NCBI RefSeq assembly: GCF_041361465.1
Contig: NZ_JBGKAC010000001.1
Span: forward strand, 1,178,001 to 1,242,000
Reading direction: 5' to 3'
DNA length: 64,000 nucleotides
DNA from: Halobaculum sp. MBLA0143
GTDB taxonomy: Archaea > Halobacteriota > Halobacteria > Halobacteriales > Haloferacaceae
The position numbers were made by a program, and so were the translations under genes. Shown here in pieces: positions 16,531 through 24,368 of this stretch (position 1 is its first letter; every line of letters starts with the position of its first letter). The notes below the pieces were generated by a model that worked only from the letters and a program-made list of their open reading frames with translations, ran no database searches and was not told the origin of the DNA.

Positions 16531-18786
16531 CTACTCCCCCGGCGTCCACGTCAGCGCCTCGTACAGCGACGCCCGCGGCGGCGAGCACGACCGGCCGCGA
16601 CAGACGTACGCGGTCGGCGTGCCGTCGCGCGCCTCGCGGTTCGCCCAGACGGGCGGCGCGTCGGCGAGGTCGAGTCGCGTCAGCCAGTCTTCCAAGTCGG
16701 CCTCGGTCGCGGGCCGGGGGGCGAGCACGGCGTCGGCGAGGAACTGGTTGGCGAGCGTGTCGCGCCACTCGGTGGGCCACTCGTCGGCCGCGAGCGTGAG
16801 CTCCAGCGAGCCGCGGGCGTGTTTGGCGGCCGACAACGCCAGGGTGACGTGCTCCAGCGGGCGGCCGGCGACGCGGTCGCGGTGGGTCGCCAGCGTGTCG
16901 GCGGCGGCGTCGGCGAAGCCCGCCTCCGGCCGGAAGTCGTCCAGGTCCAGCAGGACGGAGACGGCGACACCGAGACTGGAGGGGGTCGAGCGGTCCGTGG
17001 GCTCCTGTGGCCGGGCGATCAGCTCCTCGCCGTCGGCGGGCGTGGCGTAGATCGTCCCCTCGTCGGCGTCGTAGAACGCCTCCGAGATCACCTCGGCCAG
17101 ATCCAGCGCGAACGCGAGGTGGTCCACGTCCCCGGTGACGCCGTACAGTTCCAGCGCGCCGCGCGCGAGGAAGGCGTAGTCCGCGAGGTAGCCCGTTCCG
17201 GCGGCGCCGCCGACGGCGTCTCCCCCGCCTGCGTCGGCGTCGTCCGTCTCGGTCGCTTCACCGTCGTCACCGACGGGGTTCACGTCGGCCGGGTCGACGT
17301 ACCGACGAGCGAGTCGGTCCCCGTCCCAGAGGTGCTCCCGGACGAACGCGAGCGCGTCGGCGCCGCGGTCGGCCAGCCCCGGATCCAGGCTGCGGGCACC
17401 GGCGGCGAACGCGGAGACGGCCAGCCCGTTCCAGGCGGCGATCACTTTCTCGTCGCGCGGCGGTCGCTCCCGACGCTCGCGGGCGTCGTACAGCGCGGCC
17501 CGGGTCTCTCCCAACAACGCCGTGACGGTGTCCTCGTCCAGGTCGTAGTCGGCCGCCAGGTCCGCGACGGACGCGGTGACGGTGAGGACGGTCGTCCCGC
17601 GCTCGAAGTTGGGCTCGTCGACGCCGAACCGGTCGCGGACGACGGCGACGGCAGTGTCCTCGTCGACACCCAGCTCCCCCAGCACGTCCGAGTCCAGTTC
17701 GGCCGACAGCGCGGCCGTCAGCGACGACTCGTCCCAGACGTAGAACGCCCCCTCCTGGCCGCCGGTGTCGGCGTCCAGCGAGGCGTAGAAGCCGCCGTCC
17801 GGGTGTGACAGCTCCCGGTCTAGGAACGCCAGCGTCTCGCGGGCGACGACGGCGTACCGCGGCTCGTCGGTGAGCCGGTGGCCGTCGAGGTACAGCCGAG
17901 CCAACGAGGCGTTGTCGTACAGCATCTTCTCGAAGTGGGGGACGACCCACTCCCGGTCCGTGCAGTAACGGTGGAAGCCGCCGCCGACGTGGTCGAACAG
18001 TCCGCCCTCGCTCATGGCGTCCAGCGCCTCCGTCGCCACCCGCAGCGGCTCCGGATCGTCCGCGCGGTCGGCCGCCCGGAGGAGGAGGTCGACTCGACCG
18101 GGCTGGGGGAACTTCGGGCCGCCGCTACCGAAGCCGCCGTAGTCGCGGTCGGCGCTCCGGAGTGCGGTCGTGACGGCGTCGTCCAGCGAGCCGTCGACGA
18201 CGTCGGCGTCGGTGCCGGGGGCGCTCGCGTCCCCGGTCGTCGACTCGGAACTGCCCGTCGACTCCAGTTCCTGGCGGGCGGTCGCGGCCCACTGCTCGCC
18301 GCGGCGCTCCATCTCGCGGCGTTGTTCCGGATCCGCCCAGGAGTCGGCGACGTTGCGGCAGATCTCCAGGAACCCCGGGCGATTCCCCTTCGCTCTCTTC
18401 GGGAAGTAGGTGCCGACGTAGAACGGGTCCCCGTCGGGCGTGAGCCAGGCGGACAACGGCCAGCCCCCGCCGCCACTCACCTTCCGACAGACGGTCTGGT
18501 AGATCCGGTCGAGATCCGGCCGTTCCTCGCGGTCCACCTTGATCGGGACGAACGCGTCGTTGAGCAGCTCCGCGACGGTCTCGTCTTCGAACGACTCCTC
18601 TTCCATGACGTGACACCAGTGACACGCCGCGTAGCCGACCGAGAGGAAGATGGGCTTCTCCTCCTCTCGGGCGGTCGCCAACGCCTCGTCGTCCCACGGC
18701 TGCCAGTCGACGGGGTTGTCCGCGTGCTCGCGCAGGTACGGGCTCGCCTCGCCGGCCAGCCGGTTTCGCGCGGTCGAGTTGCTCAT
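16531..18786 (-). CDS. Thioredoxin-domain (DUF255/YyaL) protein
   Basis: A 751-residue protein from ATG 18786 (MSNSTARNRLAGEASPYLRE). The family signature HADNPVDWQPW is followed by a thioredoxin-like domain with the motif YAACHWCHVMEEESF (about residues 60-74). The long C-terminal part forms an (alpha/alpha)6 glycosidase-like barrel (FDHVGGGFHRYCTDREW, EKVIAAWNGLAVSAFA). Homologues (YyaL, spermatogenesis-associated protein 20) are widespread; the molecular function is unsettled. Full length and intact. An acidic insertion (EATETDDADAGGGDA) is a typical halophilic loop. Confidence 0.93.
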   Translation of the reverse strand: MSNSTARNRLAGEASPYLREHADNPVDWQPWDDEALATAREEEKPIFLSVGYAACHWCHVMEEESFEDETVAELLNDAFVPIKVDREERPDLDRIYQTVCRKVSGGGGWPLSAWLTPDGDPFYVGTYFPKRAKGNRPGFLEICRNVADSWADPEQRREMERRGEQWAATARQELESTGSSESTTGDASAPGTDADVVDGSLDDAVTTALRSADRDYGGFGSGGPKFPQPGRVDLLLRAADRADDPEPLRVATEALDAMSEGGLFDHVGGGFHRYCTDREWVVPHFEKMLYDNASLARLYLDGHRLTDEPRYAVVARETLAFLDRELSHPDGGFYASLDADTGGQEGAFYVWDESSLTAALSAELDSDVLGELGVDEDTAVAVVRDRFGVDEPNFERGTTVLTVTASVADLAADYDLDEDTVTALLGETRAALYDARERRERPPRDEKVIAAWNGLAVSAFAAGARSLDPGLADRGADALAFVREHLWDGDRLARRYVDPADVNPVGDDGEATETDDADAGGGDAVGGAAGTGYLADYAFLARGALELYGVTGDVDHLAFALDLAEVISEAFYDADEGTIYATPADGEELIARPQEPTDRSTPSSLGVAVSVLLDLDDFRPEAGFADAAADTLATHRDRVAGRPLEHVTLALSAAKHARGSLELTLAADEWPTEWRDTLANQFLADAVLAPRPATEADLEDWLTRLDLADAPPVWANREARDGTPTAYVCRGRSCSPPRASLYEALTWTPGE

Positions 18787-18917
18787 CACCTCGCGGTAGG
18801 AGCGCGACACTGAAGAAGGGCCCGCGACCGGGCGAGCGGGCGGGGGAACCGCTCACACGGACCGAGTCGCCCGTTCCGGTCGGGCGCAATCCACTCGGTC
18901 GGGTGCCGCCCACCCGA

Positions 18918-20372
18918 TCAGACGCCGTCTCGGACGGACACCACCCGGAGCTCCGTGTCGGCGGGTTCGCCGTCGGCCGTCAGGTAGCCGGCGGCGAACA
19001 GGGTGTACACCCCGCCACTCTCGGCGGTGACGTCGACGGTCGTGATCGGCTCGCCCTCGTTGTCACTCGTGGCGCCGTACACCGACAGGCTGTACTCGCC
19101 GGCCGGCAGCTCCGTGTACGAGCCGTCCCCGTACGCGACGCCGTCGAAGACGACGCTCCCGTCCCCCCCGACCACGTCCACCGCGGGTGCGTCCGGGACG
19201 GCGTGCACCAGTCGCACGCGCGCCGTGTCCTCGCCGGGGCTGTCGTTGTCGTCGCGCAACACCACCGGCTCGAACGGGAAGTCACCGTCACCCACCTCGC
19301 CGACCGCGGCGACCGTGTAGTCGACCCCGCTCTCGAACGGGATGCGCCCGCCGAACACGGTCGTCTCCGGGTCGTCGGCCGGCCGGATCTCCACCGGTCG
19401 CCCGCCGGGAGTCACCGGGCGGTACTCCGACACGTCGCCGAACGCGAGGTCACTCAGTGCGATCATCTGGTCGGTGAACACGTCCACCGCGGGCGCGTTC
19501 GGCGAGAGGTGTGCCACCCGGAACGCGGCCTGCGAGGGCACCGCGTCCACCAGTCGGGTGCCGCCGTCGTCTCGGGTCACCCGGAGGTCGAACCCGCGCT
19601 CCCCGGGGACGTCGTCCGGCACCGACTCCGGCGAGAGGTAGCCGACCGCGAACGCGGAGTAGCTGCCGTCCGCAGCGAGCTCCAGGTCGTAGGCGGCGAC
19701 GATGTCGCCGTCGCCGTTCGCGGTGTCGCCGCGAACCTCGACAGTGTACTCGCCGGCCGGCACCGTCGCGGTCGGCGCCTGCCCGAAGGAGACGCCGTCG
19801 AAGACCGCGACGGGGTCGCCGTCTGCGACCAACTGCACGTCCACGGCGGGCGCGCCCGGCGAGGCGTGGAGCAGTCGGAGCCGGGCGTCGCCGTCGGAGT
19901 CGGTCACGTCGTCGGTCAACACCTGCGGGGTGAACGAGCGGTCGCCGTCGGCGCCGAGTTCACCCGTCGCGGCGACCGTGTAGCCGGTGTCGCTCGCGAC
20001 GGAGACCGACCCCTCGAACACCGTCTGCTCCGTGTCACTCGCGGGCGCGATCCGAACCGTGTGCTCGCCCGCCACCACACCGCCGTACTCGGTCACTTCT
20101 CCGTACGAGACCTCTCGGAACCTCGAGGTTCCGTCGAGGAAGACGGTGACGGGAGGTGCGTTCGGCGAGAGGTGTGCCACCCGGAGCGCGCCGACCGCGT
20201 CCATCTCCGTCGCCTCGTCCGTCTCTGTCGCCTCGTCCGTCTCTGTCGCCTCGTCCGTCGCAGTCGAGGGGGGCGTCTCCGTCTCACTGGCGCCGCCACA
20301 GCCGGCGAGACCGGCCGTGACACCGACACCGAGCGTTCCGAGCAACCGTCGTCGCGTCGTGTCGCGGGGCAT
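18918..20372 (-). CDS. DUF4397-repeat TAT lipoprotein
   Basis: A 484-residue exported lipoprotein starting MPRDTTRRRLLGTLGVGVTA with the lipobox LAGCGG. A Thr/Glu-rich linker follows, including three TDEATE units encoded by an 18-bp repeat near 20210-20262. Four related domains come next, beginning LRVAHLSPNAPPVTVFLDG, LRLLHASPGAPAVDVQL, FRVAHLSPNAPAVDVF and VRLVHAVPDAPAVDV. Each also has a PAGEYTVEV-type strand, the DUF4397 pattern. It is likely a cell-surface binding or structural protein; the ligand is unknown. Divergent from a winged-helix gene. Confidence 0.88.
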   Translation of the reverse strand: MPRDTTRRRLLGTLGVGVTAGLAGCGGASETETPPSTATDEATETDEATETDEATEMDAVGALRVAHLSPNAPPVTVFLDGTSRFREVSYGEVTEYGGVVAGEHTVRIAPASDTEQTVFEGSVSVASDTGYTVAATGELGADGDRSFTPQVLTDDVTDSDGDARLRLLHASPGAPAVDVQLVADGDPVAVFDGVSFGQAPTATVPAGEYTVEVRGDTANGDGDIVAAYDLELAADGSYSAFAVGYLSPESVPDDVPGERGFDLRVTRDDGGTRLVDAVPSQAAFRVAHLSPNAPAVDVFTDQMIALSDLAFGDVSEYRPVTPGGRPVEIRPADDPETTVFGGRIPFESGVDYTVAAVGEVGDGDFPFEPVVLRDDNDSPGEDTARVRLVHAVPDAPAVDVVGGDGSVVFDGVAYGDGSYTELPAGEYSLSVYGATSDNEGEPITTVDVTAESGGVYTLFAAGYLTADGEPADTELRVVSVRDGV

Positions 20373-20658
20373 GCAGACGGACGGAGTCACCACACCGGCA
20401 AGTATCATTTCGGGAGTGGGTCGGGACTCTCTCTCAATTTCGACTCGATTCCGTCGTGAGTTGCTCTCTCCGTCGAAATCGGCCGTTCGTCGAAAGTCAT
20501 ATACCCACACTCCGACGATCAAACGGTGTGACAGGCCGGCCGTCGCTCCGCCGCGAGACACCCGTTCGGCACCCGGAGCGACAGTGCCACCCACGACGGT
20601 CGTCGACCGACACAGTGTCGGTGGATACTTGCCGCGAGGTGCAGAACCGACAGACGGG

Positions 20659-20937
20659 ATGGACACGGTCCTCTGGCAGACGCTGGCCGGGACACGCGGA
20701 GGACCGAACCGCGCCCGGATCCTGGCGACCCTCGACGAACGGCCGCGCAACGCCAACAAACTCGCCGAGGAGATGGATCTGGCGTACAACACCGTGCGGT
20801 ACCACCTCGACGTACTCGAGGAGAACGGTGTCGTCACCAGCGGCGACACGGACTACGGCGCGGTGTACCTGCCCAGCGACCGCACCCGAGCCAACTGGGA
20901 CACCGTCGAACGAATCCTCTCACAGGTGGACGACTGA
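20659..20937 (+). CDS. ArsR-like winged-helix regulator
   Basis: A 92-residue protein (MDTVLWQTLAGTRGGPNRAR). The wHTH spans RILATLDERPRNANKLAEEM and DLAYNTVRYHLDVLEENGVV, with recognition helix YNTVRYHLDVL, as in haloarchaeal ArsR-type one-domain regulators. It is cytoplasmic and DNA-binding. Only one base separates it from a 28-codon ORF, which in turn overlaps the DUF7521 membrane-protein gene. The three look like one transcript in which a regulator is paired with a small membrane protein, a recurrent haloarchaeal pairing. Confidence 0.85.
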   Translation: MDTVLWQTLAGTRGGPNRARILATLDERPRNANKLAEEMDLAYNTVRYHLDVLEENGVVTSGDTDYGAVYLPSDRTRANWDTVERILSQVDD

Positions 20938-20938
20938 C

Positions 20939-21025
20939 ATGCTCACGCTACACCACGCCGACCCGCTCTCGTCGACTGCGACCGAGACGATGGCCGCAGG
21001 CCAGTTCGGAGGTGGTCGGCGGTGA
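20939..21025 (+). CDS. 28-residue ORF between regulator and membrane protein
   Basis: An ATG at 20939 (one base after the regulator stop) opens MLTLHHADPLSSTATETMAA, ending in GQFGGGRR and a TGA that overlaps the next GTG start as GTGA. Spacing on both sides is what translational coupling would require, so the ORF may be translated even if its product has no role. No domain, signal or membrane segment is present. It could instead be a leader-like spacer. Confidence 0.4.
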   Translation: MLTLHHADPLSSTATETMAAGQFGGGRR

Positions 21026-21303
21026 GTCTCCTGTTGGACGCCGCGCGCGTCGCCGCGGGCACGAACATCCTCCTACTGCTCGCCCTGTTGGGAATCTGGG
21101 GGCGCACCTACCGCGAGGTGAAGGCGCCGCTCACGCTCGGGTCGATGGTGTTCGCCGCGTTCCTGCTCGCGGAGAACGTCGTCGCCATCTGGTTCTACTC
21201 GACTGCACCCGCTCTCCCGGGGATCGCGGTCGAGGTGATGATGGCGCTCCAACTGTTGGAGACGGTCGGGATCGCGGCGCTGACGTACGTCACCTGGCAG
21301 TGA
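21022..21303 (+). CDS. Three-helix membrane protein (DUF7521-like)
   Basis: A 93-residue hydrophobic protein from GTG 21022. Three membrane segments are visible: about 10-27 (AGTNILLLLALLGIW), 37-60 (LTLGSMVFAAFLLAENVVAI) and 67-90 (PGIAVEVMMALQLLETVGIA). It resembles the haloarchaeal family annotated DUF7521, typically encoded next to an ArsR-like wHTH gene as here. Function unknown; it may sense or buffer a membrane signal for the regulator (inference). Confidence 0.78.
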   Translation: MSLLLDAARVAAGTNILLLLALLGIWGRTYREVKAPLTLGSMVFAAFLLAENVVAIWFYSTAPALPGIAVEVMMALQLLETVGIAALTYVTWQ

Positions 21304-21346
21304 GACAGTCGACGACTGCCGTCGGGGTCGTCGCCGTCGGACGGGA

Positions 21347-21973
21347 CTACTCCCGTCGGGCCAGATCCGACCACGCGCCCCAGAACCGTTGGAGTGCGGT
21401 GAGGTGGCCGACGACGGCGAACAGCCCGAGCAACGCTCCGACGACACCGACACTGCCGACCACCGGGACCGACAACGTCACCGGAACGAGGGCGGCGACG
21501 ACGCCGACGACCCCGGCGAGTGCGAGTCGGTCGGCCCGTCCCAGCAGGCCGCCGTACTCCCGACCGATCCCGACCGCCTGGATCTGAGTGCCCAGGTACG
21601 AGGTCATCAACACGCCCGTCACCGCGGCGAGCCCCAACACCCACTGGTCGACGCCGGCGGTGAGACCGACCAACACCGCGAGGTCGGCGTAGCGGTCGAG
21701 CACGTGGTCCAACAGGTCGCCGCCGGAGGAGTCGACACCCTGTTCGCGGGCGAGTGCGCCGTCGACCAAGTCGAGCCAGCCGTTGCCGAGCACGAGCAGG
21801 CTGCCGGCGACGTACGCGACCGGGGTGGCGACCGCGAACGCGCCGCCGGCCGCGACCGCACAGCCGAACGCGACGACGCTGACGCCGTCCGGCGACAGCC
21901 CCAGTCGGTCGGCGGCGGTGACGAACGGCGTCAGCCCGCGCTCGGCCACGGGGCGGAGCCGGTCCAGCGTCAT
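21347..21973 (-). CDS. CDP-alcohol phosphatidyltransferase, archaeal lipid synthesis
   Basis: A 208-residue integral membrane protein with the CDP-alcohol phosphotransferase signature DLVDGALAREQGVDSSGG followed by DLLDHVLDRYAD (D-x2-DG-x2-AR...G-x3-D-x3-D), the metal- and CDP-binding site. Five or six membrane helices surround it. In archaea such enzymes attach a polar head group (inositol phosphate, glycerol phosphate or serine) to CDP-archaeol. The subtype, for example archaetidylinositol phosphate synthase, cannot be fixed by eye. Its ATG overlaps the upstream kinase stop by four bases. Confidence 0.88.
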   Translation of the reverse strand: MTLDRLRPVAERGLTPFVTAADRLGLSPDGVSVVAFGCAVAAGGAFAVATPVAYVAGSLLVLGNGWLDLVDGALAREQGVDSSGGDLLDHVLDRYADLAVLVGLTAGVDQWVLGLAAVTGVLMTSYLGTQIQAVGIGREYGGLLGRADRLALAGVVGVVAALVPVTLSVPVVGSVGVVGALLGLFAVVGHLTALQRFWGAWSDLARRE

Positions 21974-22548
21974 ACGTACTCGATGTAGTCGACGGTGCCG
22001 ACCGCCGGCTCTCGGTCGCCGGCGACGACCGCCTCGATCGCGGCGGCCGTCTCGACGGGGGTAGCCTGCGTCGTCTCGATCTCGTAGACGGCGTCCCGTC
22101 CGTGTCGTTCGACCGCCTCGCCCGTCACCACGTCCAACGCCTCGCTCTCGCGGTTCTCCGCCGCGCTCTCGGGCGACTCACCGCGCTCCACGAGTCGGTC
22201 TTCGAGCACGTCCGGACGGCAGCGCAACACGACGACCCGGTCGGCTGCCAACCGGTGTGCGAGGTGTGACTCGACGACGACCGGCCCGTCTGTGGCCGCG
22301 ACCCGTTCGTCGACGAACGTGGCGGCGGCGTCCAAGTCCACGATCAGGCTGTCGCGCTCGTCGTCCCGGTCGGCGACCAGTTCGCCGCCGCTCCCGTCCG
22401 TCGCGTCGCCGGTCTGCTCGGTCGCGTCACCGCCGACTCCGTCCGTCTGCTCGCGGACGGCGTCGTTCAGGTGGACGACCGTCTCGTCGAGGTGGTCGGT
22501 CGCGGTCGTCTTCCCGGTGCCGGGGGTGCCGGTGACGGCCACCCTCAC
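21970..22548 (-). CDS. Adenylate kinase family protein (Fap7-like)
   Basis: A 192-residue P-loop protein starting MRVAVTGTPGTGKTTATDHL (Walker A), then VVVESHLAHRLAADRVVVLR (Walker B-like strand) and ENRESEALDVVTGEAVERHG, the pattern of archaeal Fap7/hCINAP-type kinases. Family members interconvert adenine nucleotides and assist small-subunit ribosome assembly. An acidic Gly/Thr/Asp-rich insertion (about residues 33-66) is extra relative to the core fold and is probably a halophilic loop. It is coupled by ATGA overlaps to hisC upstream and the lipid gene downstream. Confidence 0.87.
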   Translation of the reverse strand: MRVAVTGTPGTGKTTATDHLDETVVHLNDAVREQTDGVGGDATEQTGDATDGSGGELVADRDDERDSLIVDLDAAATFVDERVAATDGPVVVESHLAHRLAADRVVVLRCRPDVLEDRLVERGESPESAAENRESEALDVVTGEAVERHGRDAVYEIETTQATPVETAAAIEAVVAGDREPAVGTVDYIEYV

Positions 22549-23822
22549 GAGGCGTCACCCTCCGCTGGAGTCGCCTCGTCCTCACTCGGTGCCGTCTCGT
22601 CTGTTCCGGCTGTCGCCTCGTCTGCTCCCGGCGTCTCCTCGGATCGGTCGCCGCCGTCGGCGGCCGCGTCCGGCGGGCCGGCCGCGTCGGGGTCGAACGC
22701 CGCGGCGTCCAACTCTGCGAACACGTCGTTCAGTGTCTCGACCGCGGTGCGGGTCTCCTCTCGCGTCCCGCAGGAGATCCGGACGTGGTCCGGGAGCCCG
22801 AACGAGCCGGTGTCGCGGACGATCACGCCACGGCGCTTGGCGGCCGCCGCGACCGCCGCGCCCGGCGTCTCGCTGTCCACGTCCGTGCCCTCGGTCTCGA
22901 CGTCGCCGACCTTCGCGAGCAGAAAGTTGCCCGCGCCGTCGACGGTCGGCACACCCAGCCGCTCGGCCATGTACTCGCGGGCCCAGGCGGCCGTCTCGAC
23001 GCTCTGTTCGACGTGGTCGTCGTCGTCCAACGCCGCCAGCGCCGCCCGGAGTCCGACCTCGTTGGCCGCGAACGGCGTGTTGATCTGCGCGTACACCTCG
23101 CCCCACGACTCCGGGACGAGCGCGTACCCGATCCGCAGCCCCGCGAGCCCGTACGCCTTCGAGAACGTGCGTGTCACCGCGAGGTTGTCGTGCTCGTCGA
23201 GCAACTCTGCCGCCGAAGCGCGCTCGGTGTACTCCCCGTACGCTTCGTCGACGACGACGAGCGTGTCGTCGTCGACCGTCCCGAGTAGCTCCCGCAGCTC
23301 CTCGCGCGGGAACTCCGTCCCGGTCGGGTTGTGCGGGGAGGTGACGTAGACGACCCGTTGGCCGTCGTACGCCGAGAGCACGGTCGCGGCGTCCTGTTGG
23401 AACCCGTCGGCCTCGTGGAGGTCGTAGGTCGTCACCTCGCCGTGGTGGTAGCGCGTGCTCATCGAGTAGTAGGCGAACCCCGGCTCGGGGACGAGCACCT
23501 CCTGGCCCGGCTCCAACACCGCCCGCGAGACGTAGTCGAGCGAGCCGTCCGCGCCCGGCGACACCCACACCTGCTCGGGGGTCACGTCCCACGTCTCCGC
23601 GACCGCGGCGGTCAGATCCGTGTGGCTCGCCTTCGGGTAGTGGTGGACCCCCTCGGCGGCCGACTGCGCGGCCTCGACGGCCGCCGGCGACGGACCGTGT
23701 GGGTTCTCGTTCGAGGAGAGCTTCACGAGGTCTGCGGGTTCGACGCCCAGGTCGCGGGCCACCTCCTCGATTCCCTTCCCCGGCACGTACGGCGCGTGCG
23801 CCGAGAGGTCTCGTGGTTGCAT
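22545..23822 (-). CDS. hisC: Histidinol-phosphate aminotransferase
   Basis: A 425-residue PLP enzyme from ATG 23822 (MQPRDLSAHAPYVPGKGIEE). It transfers the amino group from glutamate to imidazole-acetol phosphate in histidine synthesis. Class-II aminotransferase landmarks are LVKLSSNENPHGPSP, the VWVSPGADGSLDY region, TSPHNPTGTEF, VVVDEAYGEY and the PLP lysine in TFSKAYGLAGLRIGYAL. The last 50 or so residues are a disordered Ala/Asp/Glu/Thr tail not expected in HisC. It is first in a three-gene coupled operon unrelated to other his genes. Confidence 0.93.
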   Translation of the reverse strand: MQPRDLSAHAPYVPGKGIEEVARDLGVEPADLVKLSSNENPHGPSPAAVEAAQSAAEGVHHYPKASHTDLTAAVAETWDVTPEQVWVSPGADGSLDYVSRAVLEPGQEVLVPEPGFAYYSMSTRYHHGEVTTYDLHEADGFQQDAATVLSAYDGQRVVYVTSPHNPTGTEFPREELRELLGTVDDDTLVVVDEAYGEYTERASAAELLDEHDNLAVTRTFSKAYGLAGLRIGYALVPESWGEVYAQINTPFAANEVGLRAALAALDDDDHVEQSVETAAWAREYMAERLGVPTVDGAGNFLLAKVGDVETEGTDVDSETPGAAVAAAAKRRGVIVRDTGSFGLPDHVRISCGTREETRTAVETLNDVFAELDAAAFDPDAAGPPDAAADGGDRSEETPGADEATAGTDETAPSEDEATPAEGDAS

Positions 23823-23951
23823 ACGCACGTGTTGGTGCGCCGGGGTTTAATGACTCCCGAACGGGTGACGACCGCGGTGTCGAAGCTGTTGACTATCTCG
23901 ACGACGGAGGGTGTGGTGACTAGCACGGTAGCCAGTCGGTCGGGTGATCGA

Positions 23952-24350
23952 ATGAACGACGACACACTCCTCGTGACGGTCGAATCGCTCACAAACGTAG
24001 AACGGCGAGCACGCGACGCGACGACGACGGCGCTCGCGGACACCGACACCACTGCGGGCGGCAGCCTGCGTCGGCTCTCGTTTCCCGACCCGGCGTCGTT
24101 GTTCGCGGTGTTCTCGCCCGAGGCGGTGACACTACTTCGACTCGTCGCCGACGAGGAGCCCGCGAGTGTGGCAGACGCGGCGCGGCTCGCGGACGAAGAC
24201 CGGGAGACGGTCGCGGAGACGTTGGAACGGCTCGCGACCCACGAGGTGGTCGCGTTCGACGGGGACCGGCCGGTGGTGTCGTACGAGACGGTGCGAATCG
24301 AGTTGGGTGTGGGGACGGTCGAGGATACGGAGCGAGTCGTCGAGGCGTGA
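23952..24350 (+). CDS. Winged-helix regulator (HVO_A0114-like)
   Basis: A 132-residue protein from ATG 23952 (MNDDTLLVTVESLTNVERRA). The wHTH is in SPEAVTLLRLVADEEPASVA, DAARLADEDRETVAETLERL and ATHEVVAFDGDRPVV. The N-terminal segment with an FPDPASLFAVFSPEA motif is characteristic of this haloarchaeal MarR-like group. It shares its architecture with the regulator at 14552-14860. The target is unknown; it is divergent from hisC, whose promoter lies within 130 bp. Confidence 0.75.
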   Translation: MNDDTLLVTVESLTNVERRARDATTTALADTDTTAGGSLRRLSFPDPASLFAVFSPEAVTLLRLVADEEPASVADAARLADEDRETVAETLERLATHEVVAFDGDRPVVSYETVRIELGVGTVEDTERVVEA

Positions 24351-24368
24351 CTCGTGGTGTGGTCGGCG

